Shown here piece by piece: positions 25,970 through 38,749 of a DNA stretch of 64,000 nucleotides. Origin of the DNA: Streptomyces lydicus (GTDB taxonomy: Bacteria > Actinomycetota > Actinomycetes > Streptomycetales > Streptomycetaceae); assembly GCF_001729485.1 (NCBI RefSeq), contig NZ_CP017157.1, positions 2,666,001 through 2,730,000 on the forward strand. Direction: 5' to 3'. A program made the translations under genes and the position numbers. Below the pieces are notes generated by a model, which searched no databases, was not told the origin of the DNA, and worked only from the letters and a program-made list of their open reading frames with translations. Position 1 is the stretch's first letter. Each line of letters starts with the position of its first letter.

Positions 25970-26987
25970 CCCGCACGGCGGCCGACGGCCCGCCCGGCTG
26001 CACGGGGTCCGGCGCGGCCTCCAGGGCGGTGCGCAGGGCGCCGAGCCAGTGCGCGGTGGTGCGGCGGGCCGGCTCGCTCTCGGGTGCGTACGCCTCGAAC
26101 AGGTGCCAGGCGCCGGGGACGTCCCTGAGCTCGACCGGGACGTCCGCCTCGACCAGCCGCCGGGCGTAGTCGAGCCCTTCGTCCCGCAGCGGGTCGAGTC
26201 CGCAGGTCAGGACGTAGGCGGGCGGGAGGCCGCCGAGGTCGGTGGCGCGGGCCGGGGCGGCGTACGCGGGGACGTCGGGGCCGCGGTCCGGGCCGAGGTA
26301 GGTGTCCCAGGTGTGCCGCATGCCGGCCCCGTTCGTGTAGCGGGGGTCGGTGATCCGCCGCATCGAGGCGGTGCGGCCCCGGTCGTCCAGACACGGGATC
26401 AGCAGGCCCTGGAAAACGATCGGCGGCCCCTGGCGGTCGCGGGCCATCAGGCAGAGCGCGGCGCTCAGGCAGCCGCCGGCGGACGCTCCGGTCACCGCGA
26501 TCCGCGCGGCGTCGAGGCCGAGGTCGCCGGCCGTCGCGGCCATCCATTCCAGCGCGGCATAGCAGTCCTCGACACCGGCCGGGTAGCGGTGTTCGGGGGC
26601 CAGCCGGTAGTGGACGTTGACCACCACCGCACCGGCCGCGGCGCAGGCGTCGCGGGCCATCGGGCTGGGCCCGGCCAGCTCTCCGTACGCGAAGCCGCCG
26701 CCGTGGAGGTAGAGCACGCCCGGCAGGACGCCCCGGGTGCCGGCGGGACGCAGCACCTGGACGTCGACGGTGTTGCCGTCCGGTCCGCGGAAGGAGGTGC
26801 GCCGGACGGTCACCCGGGGGTCGGGGGCGGCCATTCGCGGTGCCATCAGCGCCGCGAAGCCGGCGCGCACCCCCGCGATGTCGGCGTACGGGTTCTCCGG
26901 CCGCGCCGGCAACCCGGCGAGCACGCCGGCCAGTTCGGGATGCACCCACGGGTGTGCGGGCGGGCTCGCGGGGGTGGTCGTGTCCAT
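25938..26987 (-). CDS. Alpha/beta hydrolase, hormone-sensitive-lipase family
   Basis: A 349-aa esterase-type hydrolase. It carries the HSL oxyanion motif HGGG (LYLHGGGFAYGE), nucleophile Ser in GASAGG, Asp in CGLDPLRDEG and His in GAWHLFE. VNVHYRLAPEHRYPAGVEDCYAALEW is diagnostic of family IV lipases. I use the ATG at 26987, which follows GGGGAA; an in-frame ATG at 27050 lies among operator-like repeats. It is divergent from padR across a shared region with three operator-like sites and is probably its target. Confidence 0.88.
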   Translation of the reverse strand: MDTTTPASPPAHPWVHPELAGVLAGLPARPENPYADIAGVRAGFAALMAPRMAAPDPRVTVRRTSFRGPDGNTVDVQVLRPAGTRGVLPGVLYLHGGGFAYGELAGPSPMARDACAAAGAVVVNVHYRLAPEHRYPAGVEDCYAALEWMAATAGDLGLDAARIAVTGASAGGCLSAALCLMARDRQGPPIVFQGLLIPCLDDRGRTASMRRITDPRYTNGAGMRHTWDTYLGPDRGPDVPAYAAPARATDLGGLPPAYVLTCGLDPLRDEGLDYARRLVEADVPVELRDVPGAWHLFEAYAPESEPARRTTAHWLGALRTALEAAPDPVQPGGPSAAVRVSAVPGGGGK

Positions 26988-27054
26988 CGGTGTTCCCCGT
27001 TCGTCGGCAAGGAGACGGTTTCCGCGCGGTGCCGGGGGCACCGGAGTCAAACCA

Positions 27055-27102
27055 TCTCATTGATATGGTCTCGATGAGAGGGAAGCTATGGTCTCAATGA
27101 GA
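27055..27102. promoter_or_regulatory. Three TCTCANTGAGA-like operators between hydrolase and padR
   Basis: TCTCATTGATA (27055-27065), TCTCGATGAGA (27069-27079) and TCTCAATGAGA (27092-27102). The third is a perfect palindrome, the others near matches. The last two lie in 16-base direct repeats starting TATGGTCTC, 23 bp apart. Confidence 0.6.
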
Positions 27103-27131
27103 ACGTGTCAAGGGGAGCGAGGCGGCAGCGG

Positions 27132-27677
27132 ATGGCGGAGTACAGCCCGGCGAGATATGTCGTGCTCGGACTGATCGCCCGGCACGGTGCGATGACGCCG
27201 TACGAGCTCAAGTCCCGTGTCGAGGACGACATCCAGCCCTTCTGGCCGATCCTGCACGCCCAGCTCTACCGGATTCCGGCGGAGCTGGCGCAGGCCGGAC
27301 TCCTGCGGGAGGAGGCCGAGGCCGCGGGGCGCCGCCGGCGGATCTTCCACCTCACCGAGGACGGCCGCGGCGCCCTGGCGCGCTGGCTGGCCGACCCGGA
27401 CACCCCCGAGGCGGAGACCCGCGACCCGGCGCAGCTCAAGCTCTTCTTCGCCGACCTCGGCGAGCCCGCGGACATCGTCGCGCTCGCCACCCGGCAGGCC
27501 GCCCGGCACCGCGACTGGCTCGCGCACTACACCGCGCTGCGCGCCGGGCTCGACCCGGCGGCGGACCCCCGGCAGCGCGCCCGCGCGCGGCTGCTGCGGC
27601 TCGGGGTGCTGCACGAGCGGGCGCACGCGGAGTTCTGGGAGTCGGTGGCCGAGCGTCCGGAGCGCCTGGACGACTGA
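27132..27677 (+). CDS. PadR-family transcriptional regulator
   Basis: A 181-aa regulator. The winged helix is clear: YVVLGLIARHGAMTPYELKSRVEDDIQPFWPILHAQLYRIPAELAQAGLL, then RRRIFHLTEDGRGALARWL. The C-terminal four-helix dimerisation domain (AQLKLFFADLGEPADIVAL onward) matches the long PadR subfamily. PadR proteins repress genes for stress or phenolic detoxification until a ligand binds. I prefer ATG 27132 to GTG 27105, since GGGGAG lies between them. The upstream repeats suggest autoregulation and control of the hydrolase. Confidence 0.88.
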   Translation: MAEYSPARYVVLGLIARHGAMTPYELKSRVEDDIQPFWPILHAQLYRIPAELAQAGLLREEAEAAGRRRRIFHLTEDGRGALARWLADPDTPEAETRDPAQLKLFFADLGEPADIVALATRQAARHRDWLAHYTALRAGLDPAADPRQRARARLLRLGVLHERAHAEFWESVAERPERLDD

Positions 27678-27710
27678 GCCGGCGCCCCGGTACCCGGCCG
27701 CCGGGCCGGC

Positions 27711-28460
27711 CTACCGCCGCGCCCGCACGTCCGAAGTCCCGCGCGTGAGCCAGGCGTTCGCCGCCGCCACCCGGCCGCCCACCCGCAGCTTCGCGTAGGC
27801 GTGCTCCAGATGCTTGTCGACCGTGCGCGGGCTGATCGCGAGCCGGTGCGCGATCTGCTGGTTCGTCAGACCGCGGGCCAGCAGGGCGAGTACGGCGGAC
27901 TCCCGTCGGGTGACCGCGGCCGGGGCGGGGGCGGCCGGGGCGAGCCGGTCGAGGGCGTGGCTGAGCCGGGTGCGCAACAGGGCGGCGGCCAGCACGTCGT
28001 CGTCGGAGAAGTCGCCGCAGCGGCGGCTGATGGCCAGGCACACCCTGCGCGGCGTGCCGTCGGCGCCGCCCGCCGGGATCGACATGGCCAGCTGCTGCTC
28101 GGCGCCGAACGGCCGGTAGACGTCGGTGTAGGCGGCCAGCGCGTGGAACTCGCTGCGGGTCTGGAGCGTCGAGCGGCGCATCGGCGTGCCGGGGCCGACG
28201 GTGGTGTGCCGCACCAGGGAGTCGGTGGCCGCCTCGCGCGCGAAGGCGTCCCGTACGTCCTGGCTCAGCAGGTCGGCGGGCAGGGTCAGCGGCCGGTCGG
28301 CGGTGCCGGCCCGGGGAGCCCAGATGATGCTGTCGCCGGGGACCGCGGCGAGCAGCAGCGGGAGCAGCGCCGGAACCAGGGTTTCCTCGTCCACGGCATC
28401 GATCAGGAGGTCCACGACGGCGAGGATGCGCCGCAGGCCGGCCTCCGCGGCCGCGCTCAT
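27711..28460 (-). CDS. LuxR-family regulator (C-terminal HTH)
   Basis: A 249-aa protein. The N-terminal 170 residues form a GAF-like sensory region (LRRILAVVDLLIDAVDEETLVPALLPLLLAAVPGDSIIW) without an obvious ligand motif. The C-terminal LuxR helix-turn-helix is VTRRESAVLALLARGLTNQQIAHRLAISPRTVDKHLEHAYAKL. No phospho-acceptor receiver domain is present. It is convergent with padR. The ATG at 28460 begins MSAAAEAGL. Targets are unknown; it may be cotranscribed with the methyltransferase upstream, but a hairpin separates them. Confidence 0.85.
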   Translation of the reverse strand: MSAAAEAGLRRILAVVDLLIDAVDEETLVPALLPLLLAAVPGDSIIWAPRAGTADRPLTLPADLLSQDVRDAFAREAATDSLVRHTTVGPGTPMRRSTLQTRSEFHALAAYTDVYRPFGAEQQLAMSIPAGGADGTPRRVCLAISRRCGDFSDDDVLAAALLRTRLSHALDRLAPAAPAPAAVTRRESAVLALLARGLTNQQIAHRLAISPRTVDKHLEHAYAKLRVGGRVAAANAWLTRGTSDVRARR

Positions 28461-28525
28461 GTTCCCAGCGTACGAGGGGGGCCGGGCCAGTCAAGGCGGT
28501 GCCGGGCCCGGCGCCGGGGGTGACA

Positions 28526-28554
28526 CCCGGCCGGCCGGGGGAAGACCGGCCGGG
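28526..28554 (-). terminator. Terminator after the methyltransferase gene
   Basis: CCCGGCCGG (28526-28534) and its complement (28546-28554), 13 bases beyond the minus-strand stop at 28567. Confidence 0.7.
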
Positions 28555-28566
28555 CGCGTCAGGCGG

Positions 28567-29655
28567 TTAACGCCCGACGTCATAGACGCGGTTGACGGGG
28601 CTCTCGGCGGCGAGTCGCCAGTGGTGCAGTCCGGCCTCACCGGCGATCTCCCGCATCGCCTCCTCGCCCGCGTGGTTCCCCAGTGCCTGCGGGCCGTGCT
28701 GCGCCAGCGCGGACGGCAGACAGACGGCGACCGAGGCGGCGGTCAGCGCCCGGCCGACGGGGTTGGTGTTCTCCTCGGCGTGGGCCGAGGCGTTCGGTTC
28801 GACGATCATGCAGGTCCCGCCGTCGGCGAGCGCCTGCTCCGCGTGGTGCAGCGCGCCGCCCGGGTCCCCGGTGTCGTGCAGGCAGTCGAAGAACGTGATC
28901 AGGTCGAAGTCGTCGCCCGGGAAGTCCTGGGCCGTGGCGACCTCGAAGTGCACCCGGTCGCCCAGTCCCTGCTGGTCGGCGATGTCGCGGGCCGCCTCGA
29001 CGGACGGGCGGTGGAAGTCGAAGCCCTCGAAGCGCGACCGGGGGAAGGCCCGGGCCATCAGCGCCGTGGAGTAGCCGTAACCGCATCCGATGTCCGCGAC
29101 GTGCGCCCCGCGCTCCAGCTTGTCCGTCACGCCGTCCAGGGCGGTCAGCCACTCCGGGACCAGCGCGGCCGCGTAACCGGGCCGGAAGAACTTCGCGGTG
29201 CCGGCGAAGAGCGCCGGACCGTGCTCCTCCCAGCCGACGCCCTCGCCGGTGCGGAAGGCGTCCATCAGGCTGTCCTCGGTGGCGTACACGGCCTGGAGCA
29301 TGGTGAAGAAGCCGGCGGCGTAGGTGGTGCGATCGGGGTCGGCGAGGACGGCGGCGTGCTCGTCGGGCAGTTCGTAGGTGTCGGTGTCCGGTGCGTGGGT
29401 GACGTACTCCCCGGCCACCTGGGCGGCGAGCCACTCGCGCACATAGCGCTCGACCAGGCCGGTGCGGCCGGCGAGCTGGGCGGAGGTGAGCGGACCGGCG
29501 CCGGCCATCGCCGTGTACAGGCCGAGCCGGTCGCCGAGGGAGGTGCACAGACCGGCGACCGCCGCGCCGCCGTCGGTGATCACCCGCTCCAGGAACCGCT
29601 GGACCCGGTCCTCGTCCAGGGCGGCCCCGCGCGCGTCGCCGGCGGCTGTCGCCAT
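28567..29655 (-). CDS. SAM-dependent class I methyltransferase with N-terminal winged helix
   Basis: A 362-aa protein. The N-terminal helical/winged-helix region (VAGLCTSLGDRLGLYTAMAGAGPLTSAQLAGRTGLVERYVREWLAAQVA) resembles the dimerisation domain of O-methyltransferase-like proteins. The SAM motif I is VADIGCGYGYSTALMARAFP, followed by FEGFDFHRPSVEAAR, VATAQDFPGDDFDLITFFDCLHD and MIVEPNASAHAEEN. The small-molecule acceptor is unknown. The ATG at 29655 follows GGGAGGTGAGGGCC. It is divergent from a DUF1059 gene with a palindromic site between. Confidence 0.85.
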   Translation of the reverse strand: MATAAGDARGAALDEDRVQRFLERVITDGGAAVAGLCTSLGDRLGLYTAMAGAGPLTSAQLAGRTGLVERYVREWLAAQVAGEYVTHAPDTDTYELPDEHAAVLADPDRTTYAAGFFTMLQAVYATEDSLMDAFRTGEGVGWEEHGPALFAGTAKFFRPGYAAALVPEWLTALDGVTDKLERGAHVADIGCGYGYSTALMARAFPRSRFEGFDFHRPSVEAARDIADQQGLGDRVHFEVATAQDFPGDDFDLITFFDCLHDTGDPGGALHHAEQALADGGTCMIVEPNASAHAEENTNPVGRALTAASVAVCLPSALAQHGPQALGNHAGEEAMREIAGEAGLHHWRLAAESPVNRVYDVGR

Positions 29656-29709
29656 GGCCCTCACCTCCCGGTCCTCCGTCCACTCCAGCAGCGCGCCGGC
29701 CGCCCGCGC

Positions 29710-29729
29710 CATACGGAATTCGCCGTATG
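29710..29729. promoter_or_regulatory. Inverted repeat in the methyltransferase/DUF1059 intergenic region
   Basis: CATACGG-N6-CCGTATG, a perfect 7-bp inverted repeat in a 120-bp divergent promoter region. It is a candidate operator for both genes. Confidence 0.5.
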
Positions 29730-29775
29730 CGCGGGCCGGGGCGCGGGCCGACACTGGGAGGTGAGGAGGTGCGCC

Positions 29776-29967
29776 ATGCGCAAGAAGATGGACTGCCGGG
29801 ACTACCCGAGCGAGTCGAAGTGCACCCTTGTGATCTCCGGTGAGGAGGAGGAAGTGGTCCGCGCCGCCACCGCTCACGCGGTCTCGGTGCACGGTCATGA
29901 GGACAGCCCGGAGCTGCGCGAACAGATCAGGTCCTCGCTGAAGAACGAGATGCCGCAGCACGCATGA
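29776..29967 (+). CDS. DUF1059 domain-containing small protein
   Basis: A 63-aa protein with the DUF1059 signature: KKMDCRDYP, then SKCTLVISGEEEEVVRAATAHAVSVHGHEDSPELREQIRSS, in which two Cys and His residues recall a small metal-binding site. Its function is unknown. The ATG at 29776 follows GAGGAGG. It is divergent from the methyltransferase gene and ends before a hairpin terminator. Confidence 0.88.
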   Translation: MRKKMDCRDYPSESKCTLVISGEEEEVVRAATAHAVSVHGHEDSPELREQIRSSLKNEMPQHA

Positions 29968-29997
29968 GCCGGCGGCCGGCCCGCGGCAGCGACCACG

Positions 29998-30027
29998 CCG
30001 CCCCTGAACCGGGGCGGCGGTCTTGTT
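29998..30027 (+). terminator. Terminator after the DUF1059 gene
   Basis: CCGCCCC (29998-30004) pairs with GGGGCGG (30011-30017), followed by CGGTCTTGTT. Confidence 0.7.
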
Positions 30028-30047
30028 GCGGGCGGGCGACGGAAGGT

Positions 30048-32317
<2,270 letters not shown>

Positions 32318-32374
32318 GCGGGCGGAGCGAGAACACCGTCGACAGCCGCGTGCGGTGCGCACGGACCGCCGCAC

Positions 32375-32398
32375 GGACCTCCGCACGGAGCGAGGTCC
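32375..32398 (+). other. Hairpin over the argB ribosome-binding site
   Basis: GGACCTC (32375-32381) pairs with GAGGTCC (32392-32398). The argB Shine-Dalgarno GGAGCGAGG lies partly in the loop and partly in the right arm, so the fold could limit argB translation. Confidence 0.4.
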
Positions 32399-32402
32399 GC
32401 GC

Positions 32403-33326
32403 ATGAGTACGCGCAAGCACACCGCGCTGCCCAAGGCCCGCACGCTCATCGAGGCGCTGCCCTGGCTGACCCGGCACCACGGCAAGACCGTCGTCATCAA
32501 GTTCGGCGGCAACGCCATGGTCGACGAGGAGCTCAAGCGCGCCTTCGCCCAGGACGTGGTCTTCCTGCGGCACGCCGGTCTGCGCCCCGTCGTGGTGCAC
32601 GGCGGCGGTCCGCAGATCAGCGCCCAACTGGACCTGCTGGGGCTGGAATCGGAGTTCAAGGGCGGCCTGCGGGTCACCACGCCCGAGGCCATGAACGTCG
32701 TACGGATGGTGCTGGCCGGCCAGGTGCAGCGGGAGCTGGTCGGGCTGCTCAACGAGCACGGCCCGCTCGCCGTCGGCATGACCGGCGAGGACGCCCATCT
32801 GATGACCGCGACCAAGCACTACGCCGACATCGACGGCGAGCAGGTGGACATCGGCCGGGTCGGCGAGATCACCGCCATCGACCCGGGCGCCGTCCGGGCG
32901 CTGCTGGACGACGGCCGGATCCCGGTCATCTCCTCCATCGCCCGCAGCAACGACGAGGAGGACCGGGAGGCCACCGGGGTCTTCAACGTCAACGCCGACA
33001 CCGCGGCGGCCGCGCTGGCCGCCGCCCTCGGCGCCGAGACGCTGATGGTGCTCACCGACGTCGAAGGGCTCTACGAGGACTGGCCCAGCAGCGACGAGGT
33101 GATCTCCCGCCTGACCGCCGCCGAACTGGAGAAGCTGCTGCCGGACCTGGCCAGCGGCATGGTCCCGAAGATGCGCGGCTGCCTGTACGCGGTACGCAAC
33201 GGCGTGCACACCGCCCGGGTCATCGACGGGCGGGTCCAGCACGCGATCCTGCTGGAGATCTTCACCGACGAAGGAATCGGCACGATGGTCGTGCCGGACG
33301 CCGAAACGACCGAGGGGGCGGTATGA
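32403..33326 (+). CDS. argB: Acetylglutamate kinase
   Basis: A 307-aa amino-acid kinase that phosphorylates N-acetylglutamate with ATP, usually the arginine-inhibited step. Motifs: [13 protein letters not shown] (phosphate-binding Lys), [34 protein letters not shown] and LTDVEGLY. The long N-terminal helix ([13 protein letters not shown]) is the type linked to hexameric, arginine-sensitive enzymes. The ATG at 32403 is preferred to an in-frame one at 32355, which would encode a repetitive Arg/Thr-rich leader. The stop overlaps the argD ATG. Confidence 0.96.
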   Translation: MSTRKHTALPKARTLIEALPWLTRHHGKTVVIKFGGNAMVDEELKRAFAQDVVFLRHAGLRPVVVHGGGPQISAQLDLLGLESEFKGGLRVTTPEAMNVVRMVLAGQVQRELVGLLNEHGPLAVGMTGEDAHLMTATKHYADIDGEQVDIGRVGEITAIDPGAVRALLDDGRIPVISSIARSNDEEDREATGVFNVNADTAAAALAAALGAETLMVLTDVEGLYEDWPSSDEVISRLTAAELEKLLPDLASGMVPKMRGCLYAVRNGVHTARVIDGRVQHAILLEIFTDEGIGTMVVPDAETTEGAV

Positions 33327-34558
33327 CCCAGGCGGCACACACCCGGGGCCCGGCGACCAATGAGGCGCTGACCCGGCGCTGGCAGGGCGCCATGATGGAC
33401 AACTTCGGCACCCCCCGGATCCCGCTCGTACGCGGTGCGGGCGTCACGGTCTGGGACGCCGACGGCAAGGAGTACCTCGACTTCCTCGGCGGCATCGCGG
33501 TCAACGCGCTGGGCCACGCCCACCCCGCGGTGCTCCGCGCGGTCTCCGACCAGGTCGCCACCCTCGGCCACGTCTCGAACTTCTTCGTCTCCGAGCCCAC
33601 CGTCACCCTCGCCGAGCGGCTGCTGGCCCTCGCCGGGCGGCCCGGCAGGGTCTACTTCTCCAACTCCGGCGCGGAGGCCAACGAGGCCGCCTTCAAGATC
33701 GGCCGGCTGACCGGGCGCCGCCACATGGTGTCCACCGTGGGCGGCTTCCACGGCCGCACCATGGGGGCCCTCGCGCTGACCGGCCAGCCCGCCAAGCAGG
33801 CCCCGTTCGCCCCGCTGCCCGGCGACGTCGACTACGTCCCGTACGGGGACGCCGACGCCCTCCGGGCCGCCGTCACCACCGACACCGCCTTCGTCATCCT
33901 GGAGCCCGTCCAGGGGGAGAACGGCGTCGTCGTGCCGCCGCCCGGCTACCTCCGGGCGGCCCGTGAGATCACCGCCGCCACCGGCACCCTGCTCGTCCTC
34001 GACGAGATCCAGACCGGCATCGGCCGTACCGGACACTGGCTGGAGTCCGGGGCCCAGGGCGTCGAGGCGGACGTCATCACCCTCGCCAAGGGGCTGGGCG
34101 GCGGACTGCCGATCGGCGCGACGCTGGCCTTCGGCCCGGCCGCCGAGCTGCTCACGCCCGGCTCGCACGGCTCCACGTTCAGCGGCAACCCCGTCGTCTG
34201 CGCCGCCGCGCTCGCCGTCCTGGACACCATCGAGCAGGACGGCCTGCTCGACAACGTCAAGCGCGTCGGCGAACGGCTGCGGGTCGGAATCGACTCCCTG
34301 GCGCACCCACTGGTCGGCCAGGTCCGCGGTGCGGGCCTCCTCCTGGGTATCGTCTTGACCGAGTCGCTCGCGCCACGCGTGCAGCAGGCGGCTCAGGACG
34401 CGGGTCTCCTGGTGAACGCGGTCGCGCCGGACGTCGTCCGGCTCGCCCCGCCGCTGATCGTCTCCGACGCGGAGGCGGAGGTGTTCCTCCGGAAGCTCCC
34501 CGCCGTCCTCGACGCGGCCCGCCAAGGGGCCGACGGGGAACAACGATCCGGAGACTGA
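33323..34558 (+). CDS. argD: Acetylornithine aminotransferase
   Basis: A 411-aa class III PLP aminotransferase that converts N-acetylglutamate semialdehyde and glutamate to N-acetylornithine. Visible are [63 protein letters not shown] and the PLP lysine K256 in [14 protein letters not shown], then [14 protein letters not shown]. The start overlaps the argB stop (ATGA). Eight bases separate its stop from the argR ATG. Confidence 0.96.
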   Translation: MTQAAHTRGPATNEALTRRWQGAMMDNFGTPRIPLVRGAGVTVWDADGKEYLDFLGGIAVNALGHAHPAVLRAVSDQVATLGHVSNFFVSEPTVTLAERLLALAGRPGRVYFSNSGAEANEAAFKIGRLTGRRHMVSTVGGFHGRTMGALALTGQPAKQAPFAPLPGDVDYVPYGDADALRAAVTTDTAFVILEPVQGENGVVVPPPGYLRAAREITAATGTLLVLDEIQTGIGRTGHWLESGAQGVEADVITLAKGLGGGLPIGATLAFGPAAELLTPGSHGSTFSGNPVVCAAALAVLDTIEQDGLLDNVKRVGERLRVGIDSLAHPLVGQVRGAGLLLGIVLTESLAPRVQQAAQDAGLLVNAVAPDVVRLAPPLIVSDAEAEVFLRKLPAVLDAARQGADGEQRSGD

Positions 34559-34566
34559 CGAGACAG

Positions 34567-35109
34567 ATGACCGAGCCGCAGGACAACGGGGTGCACAACG
34601 GGGCCCAGGCCGTACCGCAGACCCGCACCGCCCGCCACCGCCGGATCGTGGACATCCTCAACCGGCTGCCGGTCCGCTCCCAGAGCCAGCTCGCCAAGCT
34701 GCTCGCCGACGACGGCCTGTCCGTCACCCAGGCGACGCTCTCCCGCGACCTGGACGAACTGGGCGCGGTGAAGATCCGCAACACCGGGGGAGAGCTGATC
34801 TACGCGGTGCCCAGCGAGGGCGGCGACCGCAAGCCGCGGGCGCCGCTGGGGGAATCGGCCAAGGAGGAGCGCATGCGCCGCCTCTCCGGCGAACTCCTCA
34901 TCTCGGCCGAGGCGTCCGCCAACCTCGTCGTCCTGCGCACCCCGCCGGGGGCCGCCCAGTTCCTGGCCTCCGCCATCGACCAGGCCGAGCTGCACGACAT
35001 CCTGGGCACCATCGCCGGCGACGACACCTTGATGCTGATCAGCCGTGATCCGACCGGGGGCCAGGCGCTGGCCGACCATCTGCTGCGGCTGGCCCAGAAG
35101 GCCACCTGA
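34567..35109 (+). CDS. argR: Arginine repressor
   Basis: A 180-aa hexameric repressor that binds ARG boxes when arginine is high. The N-terminal winged helix is [49 protein letters not shown]. The C-terminal oligomerisation and arginine-binding domain includes [17 protein letters not shown] with the conserved GDDT. An acidic, Gln-rich N-terminal tail precedes it. As last gene of the cluster it closes a feedback loop on argC and, by the site before argG, probably on argGH. Its 3' end carries a small tandem duplication. Confidence 0.96.
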   Translation: MTEPQDNGVHNGAQAVPQTRTARHRRIVDILNRLPVRSQSQLAKLLADDGLSVTQATLSRDLDELGAVKIRNTGGELIYAVPSEGGDRKPRAPLGESAKEERMRRLSGELLISAEASANLVVLRTPPGAAQFLASAIDQAELHDILGTIAGDDTLMLISRDPTGGQALADHLLRLAQKAT

Positions 35110-35129
35110 TAGGCCAGAAGGCCACCTGA
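35094..35129 (+). repeat. Tandem duplication across the argR stop codon
   Basis: CCAGAAGGCCACCTGA occurs at 35094-35109, containing the real stop, and again at 35114-35129, period 20 bp. The second copy is non-coding. Confidence 0.85.
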
Positions 35130-35174
35130 CGCGTCCCGCCCCACGCGGGAGGGGCGCGGCACGCGAAATGCGTC

Positions 35175-35210
35175 AGGGGCCCCGCTCCACCGAAGTGGAG
35201 CGGGGCCCCT
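35175..35210 (+). terminator. Terminator of the argCJBDR operon
   Basis: A 16-bp perfect stem (AGGGGCCCCGCTCCAC and its complement) with a CGAA loop. Confidence 0.9.
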
Positions 35211-35227
35211 GAGCTGTGTTTGCACCG

Positions 35228-35301
<74 letters not shown>

Positions 35302-35444
35302 GTGCTCGAACCGGCCGGAGGAATCCCGGCCGGGGCGTGCAGAAGAAAAATACCCTGTCCGGTGCCCTGAATCCAAAGCGGGCCCCTCAAGCGGCGCTTC
35401 CCGGCCCCTCGGCGGGGCCGTCGCTTCCGTGATTCGATGGGGTT

Positions 35445-35822
35445 ATGGGTGAAATGTCCACTGGTGACGGTATCCGGGTGCGTCGGGTGTACGAGCAGTC
35501 GGAGCCGGCGGACGGGGCGCGGGTGCTGGTGGACCGGCTGTGGCCGCGCGGGCTGTCCAAGGCGGACGCGCAGCTGACCGAGTGGTGCAAGGACGTGGCC
35601 CCGTCCTCCGAGCTGCGGCGCTGGTACCACCACCAGGAGGAGCGGTTCGAGGCGTTCGCGGAGCGCTATCGCGAGGAGCTGGCGGGAGAGTCCGCGCAGC
35701 AGGCGCTGGAACGCCTGCGGGAGCACGCGGCGGACGGGCCGCTGACGCTGCTGACCGCGGTCAAGGAGGTGCCGCTGAGTCATGCCGAGGTGCTCGCGGA
35801 AGTGCTCCGGGAGGAGCGGTGA
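35445..35822 (+). CDS. DUF488-family protein
   Basis: A 125-aa small cytoplasmic protein with the DUF488 signature: VRRVYEQSEPADGARVLVDRLWPRGLSKADAQLTEWCKDVAPSSELRRWYHH, RFEAFAERYREEL and LTLLTAVKEVPLSHAEVL. The family function is unknown. Two in-frame ATGs (35445 and 35454) are possible; neither has a strong ribosome-binding site. It stands between a tRNA gene and argG. Confidence 0.85.
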   Translation: MGEMSTGDGIRVRRVYEQSEPADGARVLVDRLWPRGLSKADAQLTEWCKDVAPSSELRRWYHHQEERFEAFAERYREELAGESAQQALERLREHAADGPLTLLTAVKEVPLSHAEVLAEVLREER

Positions 35823-35872
35823 GGGCCTCGGCGCTTTCCCGCCCTGCCGCTGACCTGCAGGTTCGATGAGCA

Positions 35873-35911
35873 TTGACGAAACATACGGTGGAGTGCATAC
35901 TTATACTCATC
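35873..35911 (+). promoter_or_regulatory. argG promoter and ARG-box-like site
   Basis: TTGACG (35873-35878) and CATACT (35896-35901) are 17 bases apart; TATACT (35902-35907) is an alternative -10. The AT-rich stretch at 35891-35911 contains TGCATACTTATACTCA, resembling the palindromic ArgR site, and overlaps the -10. Confidence 0.55.
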
Positions 35912-35936
35912 AGTGAATGCCCGTAAGGAGAACCCC

Positions 35937-37133
35937 GTGACCGAGCGCGTCGTACTCGCCTACTCGGGCGGACTGGACACCTCTGTCTGCATCGGCTGGA
36001 TCGCCGAGAAGACGGGCGCCGAGGTCATCGCTGTCGCCGTGGACGTCGGTCAGGGCGGCGAGGACCTGGACGTCATCCGCAAGCGCGCGCTGGCCTGCGG
36101 CGCGGTCGAGGCCGAGGTCGCGGACGCCAAGGACGAATTCGCCGACGAGTACTGCCTGCCGGCGATCAAGGCCAACGCGCTGTACATGGACCGCTACCCG
36201 CTGGTCTCCGCGCTGTCCCGGCCGGCGATCGTCAAGCACCTGGTCGCCGCGGCCGCGAAGCACGGCGCCACCACCGTCGCCCACGGCTGCACCGGCAAGG
36301 GCAACGACCAGGTCCGGTTCGAGGCCGGCATCTCCTCCCTCGCCCCCGACCTCAAGTGCATCGCCCCGGTCCGTGACTACGCGATGACCCGGGACAAGGC
36401 GATCGCGTTCTGCGAGGAGAAGAAGCTCCCGATCGCGACCACCAAGAAGTCGCCGTACTCCATCGACCAGAACGTCTTCGGGCGGGCCGTGGAGACCGGC
36501 TTCCTGGAGGACATCTGGAACGCGCCGATCGAGGACGTCTACGAGTACACCCGGAACCCCGCCACGCCCCGCGAGGCCGACGAGGTCGTCATCACCTTCG
36601 AGGAAGGCGTGCCAGTCGCCCTCGACGGCAAGCCCGTCACCGTCCTGCAGGCCGTCCAGCAGCTCAACGAGCGCGCCGGTGCCCAGGGCGTCGGCCGGAT
36701 CGACATGGTCGAGGACCGGCTGGTCGGCATCAAGTCCCGCGAGGTGTACGAGGCGCCCGGCGCCCTCGCGCTGATCACCGCGCACCAGGAGCTGGAGAAC
36801 GTCACCGTCGAGCGCGAACTGGCCCGCTACAAGCGGCAGGTCGAGCAGCGCTGGGGCGAGCTGGTCTACGACGGCCTGTGGTTCTCGCCGCTCAAGCGGG
36901 CCCTGGACGGCTTCATCAACGAGGCCAACGAGCAGGTCAGCGGCGACATCCGGATGACCCTGCACGGCGGCCGCGCGGTGGTCACCGGCCGGCGCTCCGA
37001 CCGGTCCCTGTACGACTTCAACCTGGCCACGTACGACACCGGCGACACCTTCGACCAGTCGCTCTCCAAGGGCTTCATCGAGCTCTTCGGCATGTCGAGC
37101 AAGATCGCGGCGCGGCGTCAATCGCGGGCGTAG
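35937..37133 (+). CDS. argG: Argininosuccinate synthase
   Basis: A 398-aa ATP-dependent ligase joining citrulline and aspartate. The ATP-binding PP-loop is [16 protein letters not shown]; other signatures are [14 protein letters not shown] and the C-terminal half with [25 protein letters not shown] choose GTG 35937, preceded by AAGGAG, over the GTG at 35913, which lies upstream of that site. An internal 106-bp gap with a hairpin leads to argH. Confidence 0.96.
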   Translation: MTERVVLAYSGGLDTSVCIGWIAEKTGAEVIAVAVDVGQGGEDLDVIRKRALACGAVEAEVADAKDEFADEYCLPAIKANALYMDRYPLVSALSRPAIVKHLVAAAAKHGATTVAHGCTGKGNDQVRFEAGISSLAPDLKCIAPVRDYAMTRDKAIAFCEEKKLPIATTKKSPYSIDQNVFGRAVETGFLEDIWNAPIEDVYEYTRNPATPREADEVVITFEEGVPVALDGKPVTVLQAVQQLNERAGAQGVGRIDMVEDRLVGIKSREVYEAPGALALITAHQELENVTVERELARYKRQVEQRWGELVYDGLWFSPLKRALDGFINEANEQVSGDIRMTLHGGRAVVTGRRSDRSLYDFNLATYDTGDTFDQSLSKGFIELFGMSSKIAARRQSRA

Positions 37134-37180
37134 CCCGGCGCGACCCGGCCTGAGCCCGCCTCGTTACCCCCGTACGACCG

Positions 37181-37210
37181 GCTGCCTCCCCTCGTGTGCG
37201 GGGAGGCAGC
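37181..37210 (+). other. Hairpin in the argG-argH spacer
   Basis: GCTGCCTCCCC (37181-37191) and its exact complement (37200-37210) with an eight-base loop, no T run. It could be a partial terminator or RNA-stability element that lowers argH relative to argG. Confidence 0.55.
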
Positions 37211-37230
37211 GGCACATCGAGCAGCCTTGA

Positions 37231-38673
<1,443 letters not shown>

Positions 38674-38692
38674 CGGAACGAGACAGCGGCGA

Positions 38693-38728
38693 CGGCCCGC
38701 ACCCGGGAGACCGGGTGCGGGCCGTTTT
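38693..38728 (+). terminator. Terminator of argGH
   Basis: A 14-bp perfect stem (CGGCCCGCACCCGG and its complement) with GAGA loop and TTTT tail. Confidence 0.92.
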
Positions 38729-38749
38729 CGTACCGGGTGGCGGAAATTG

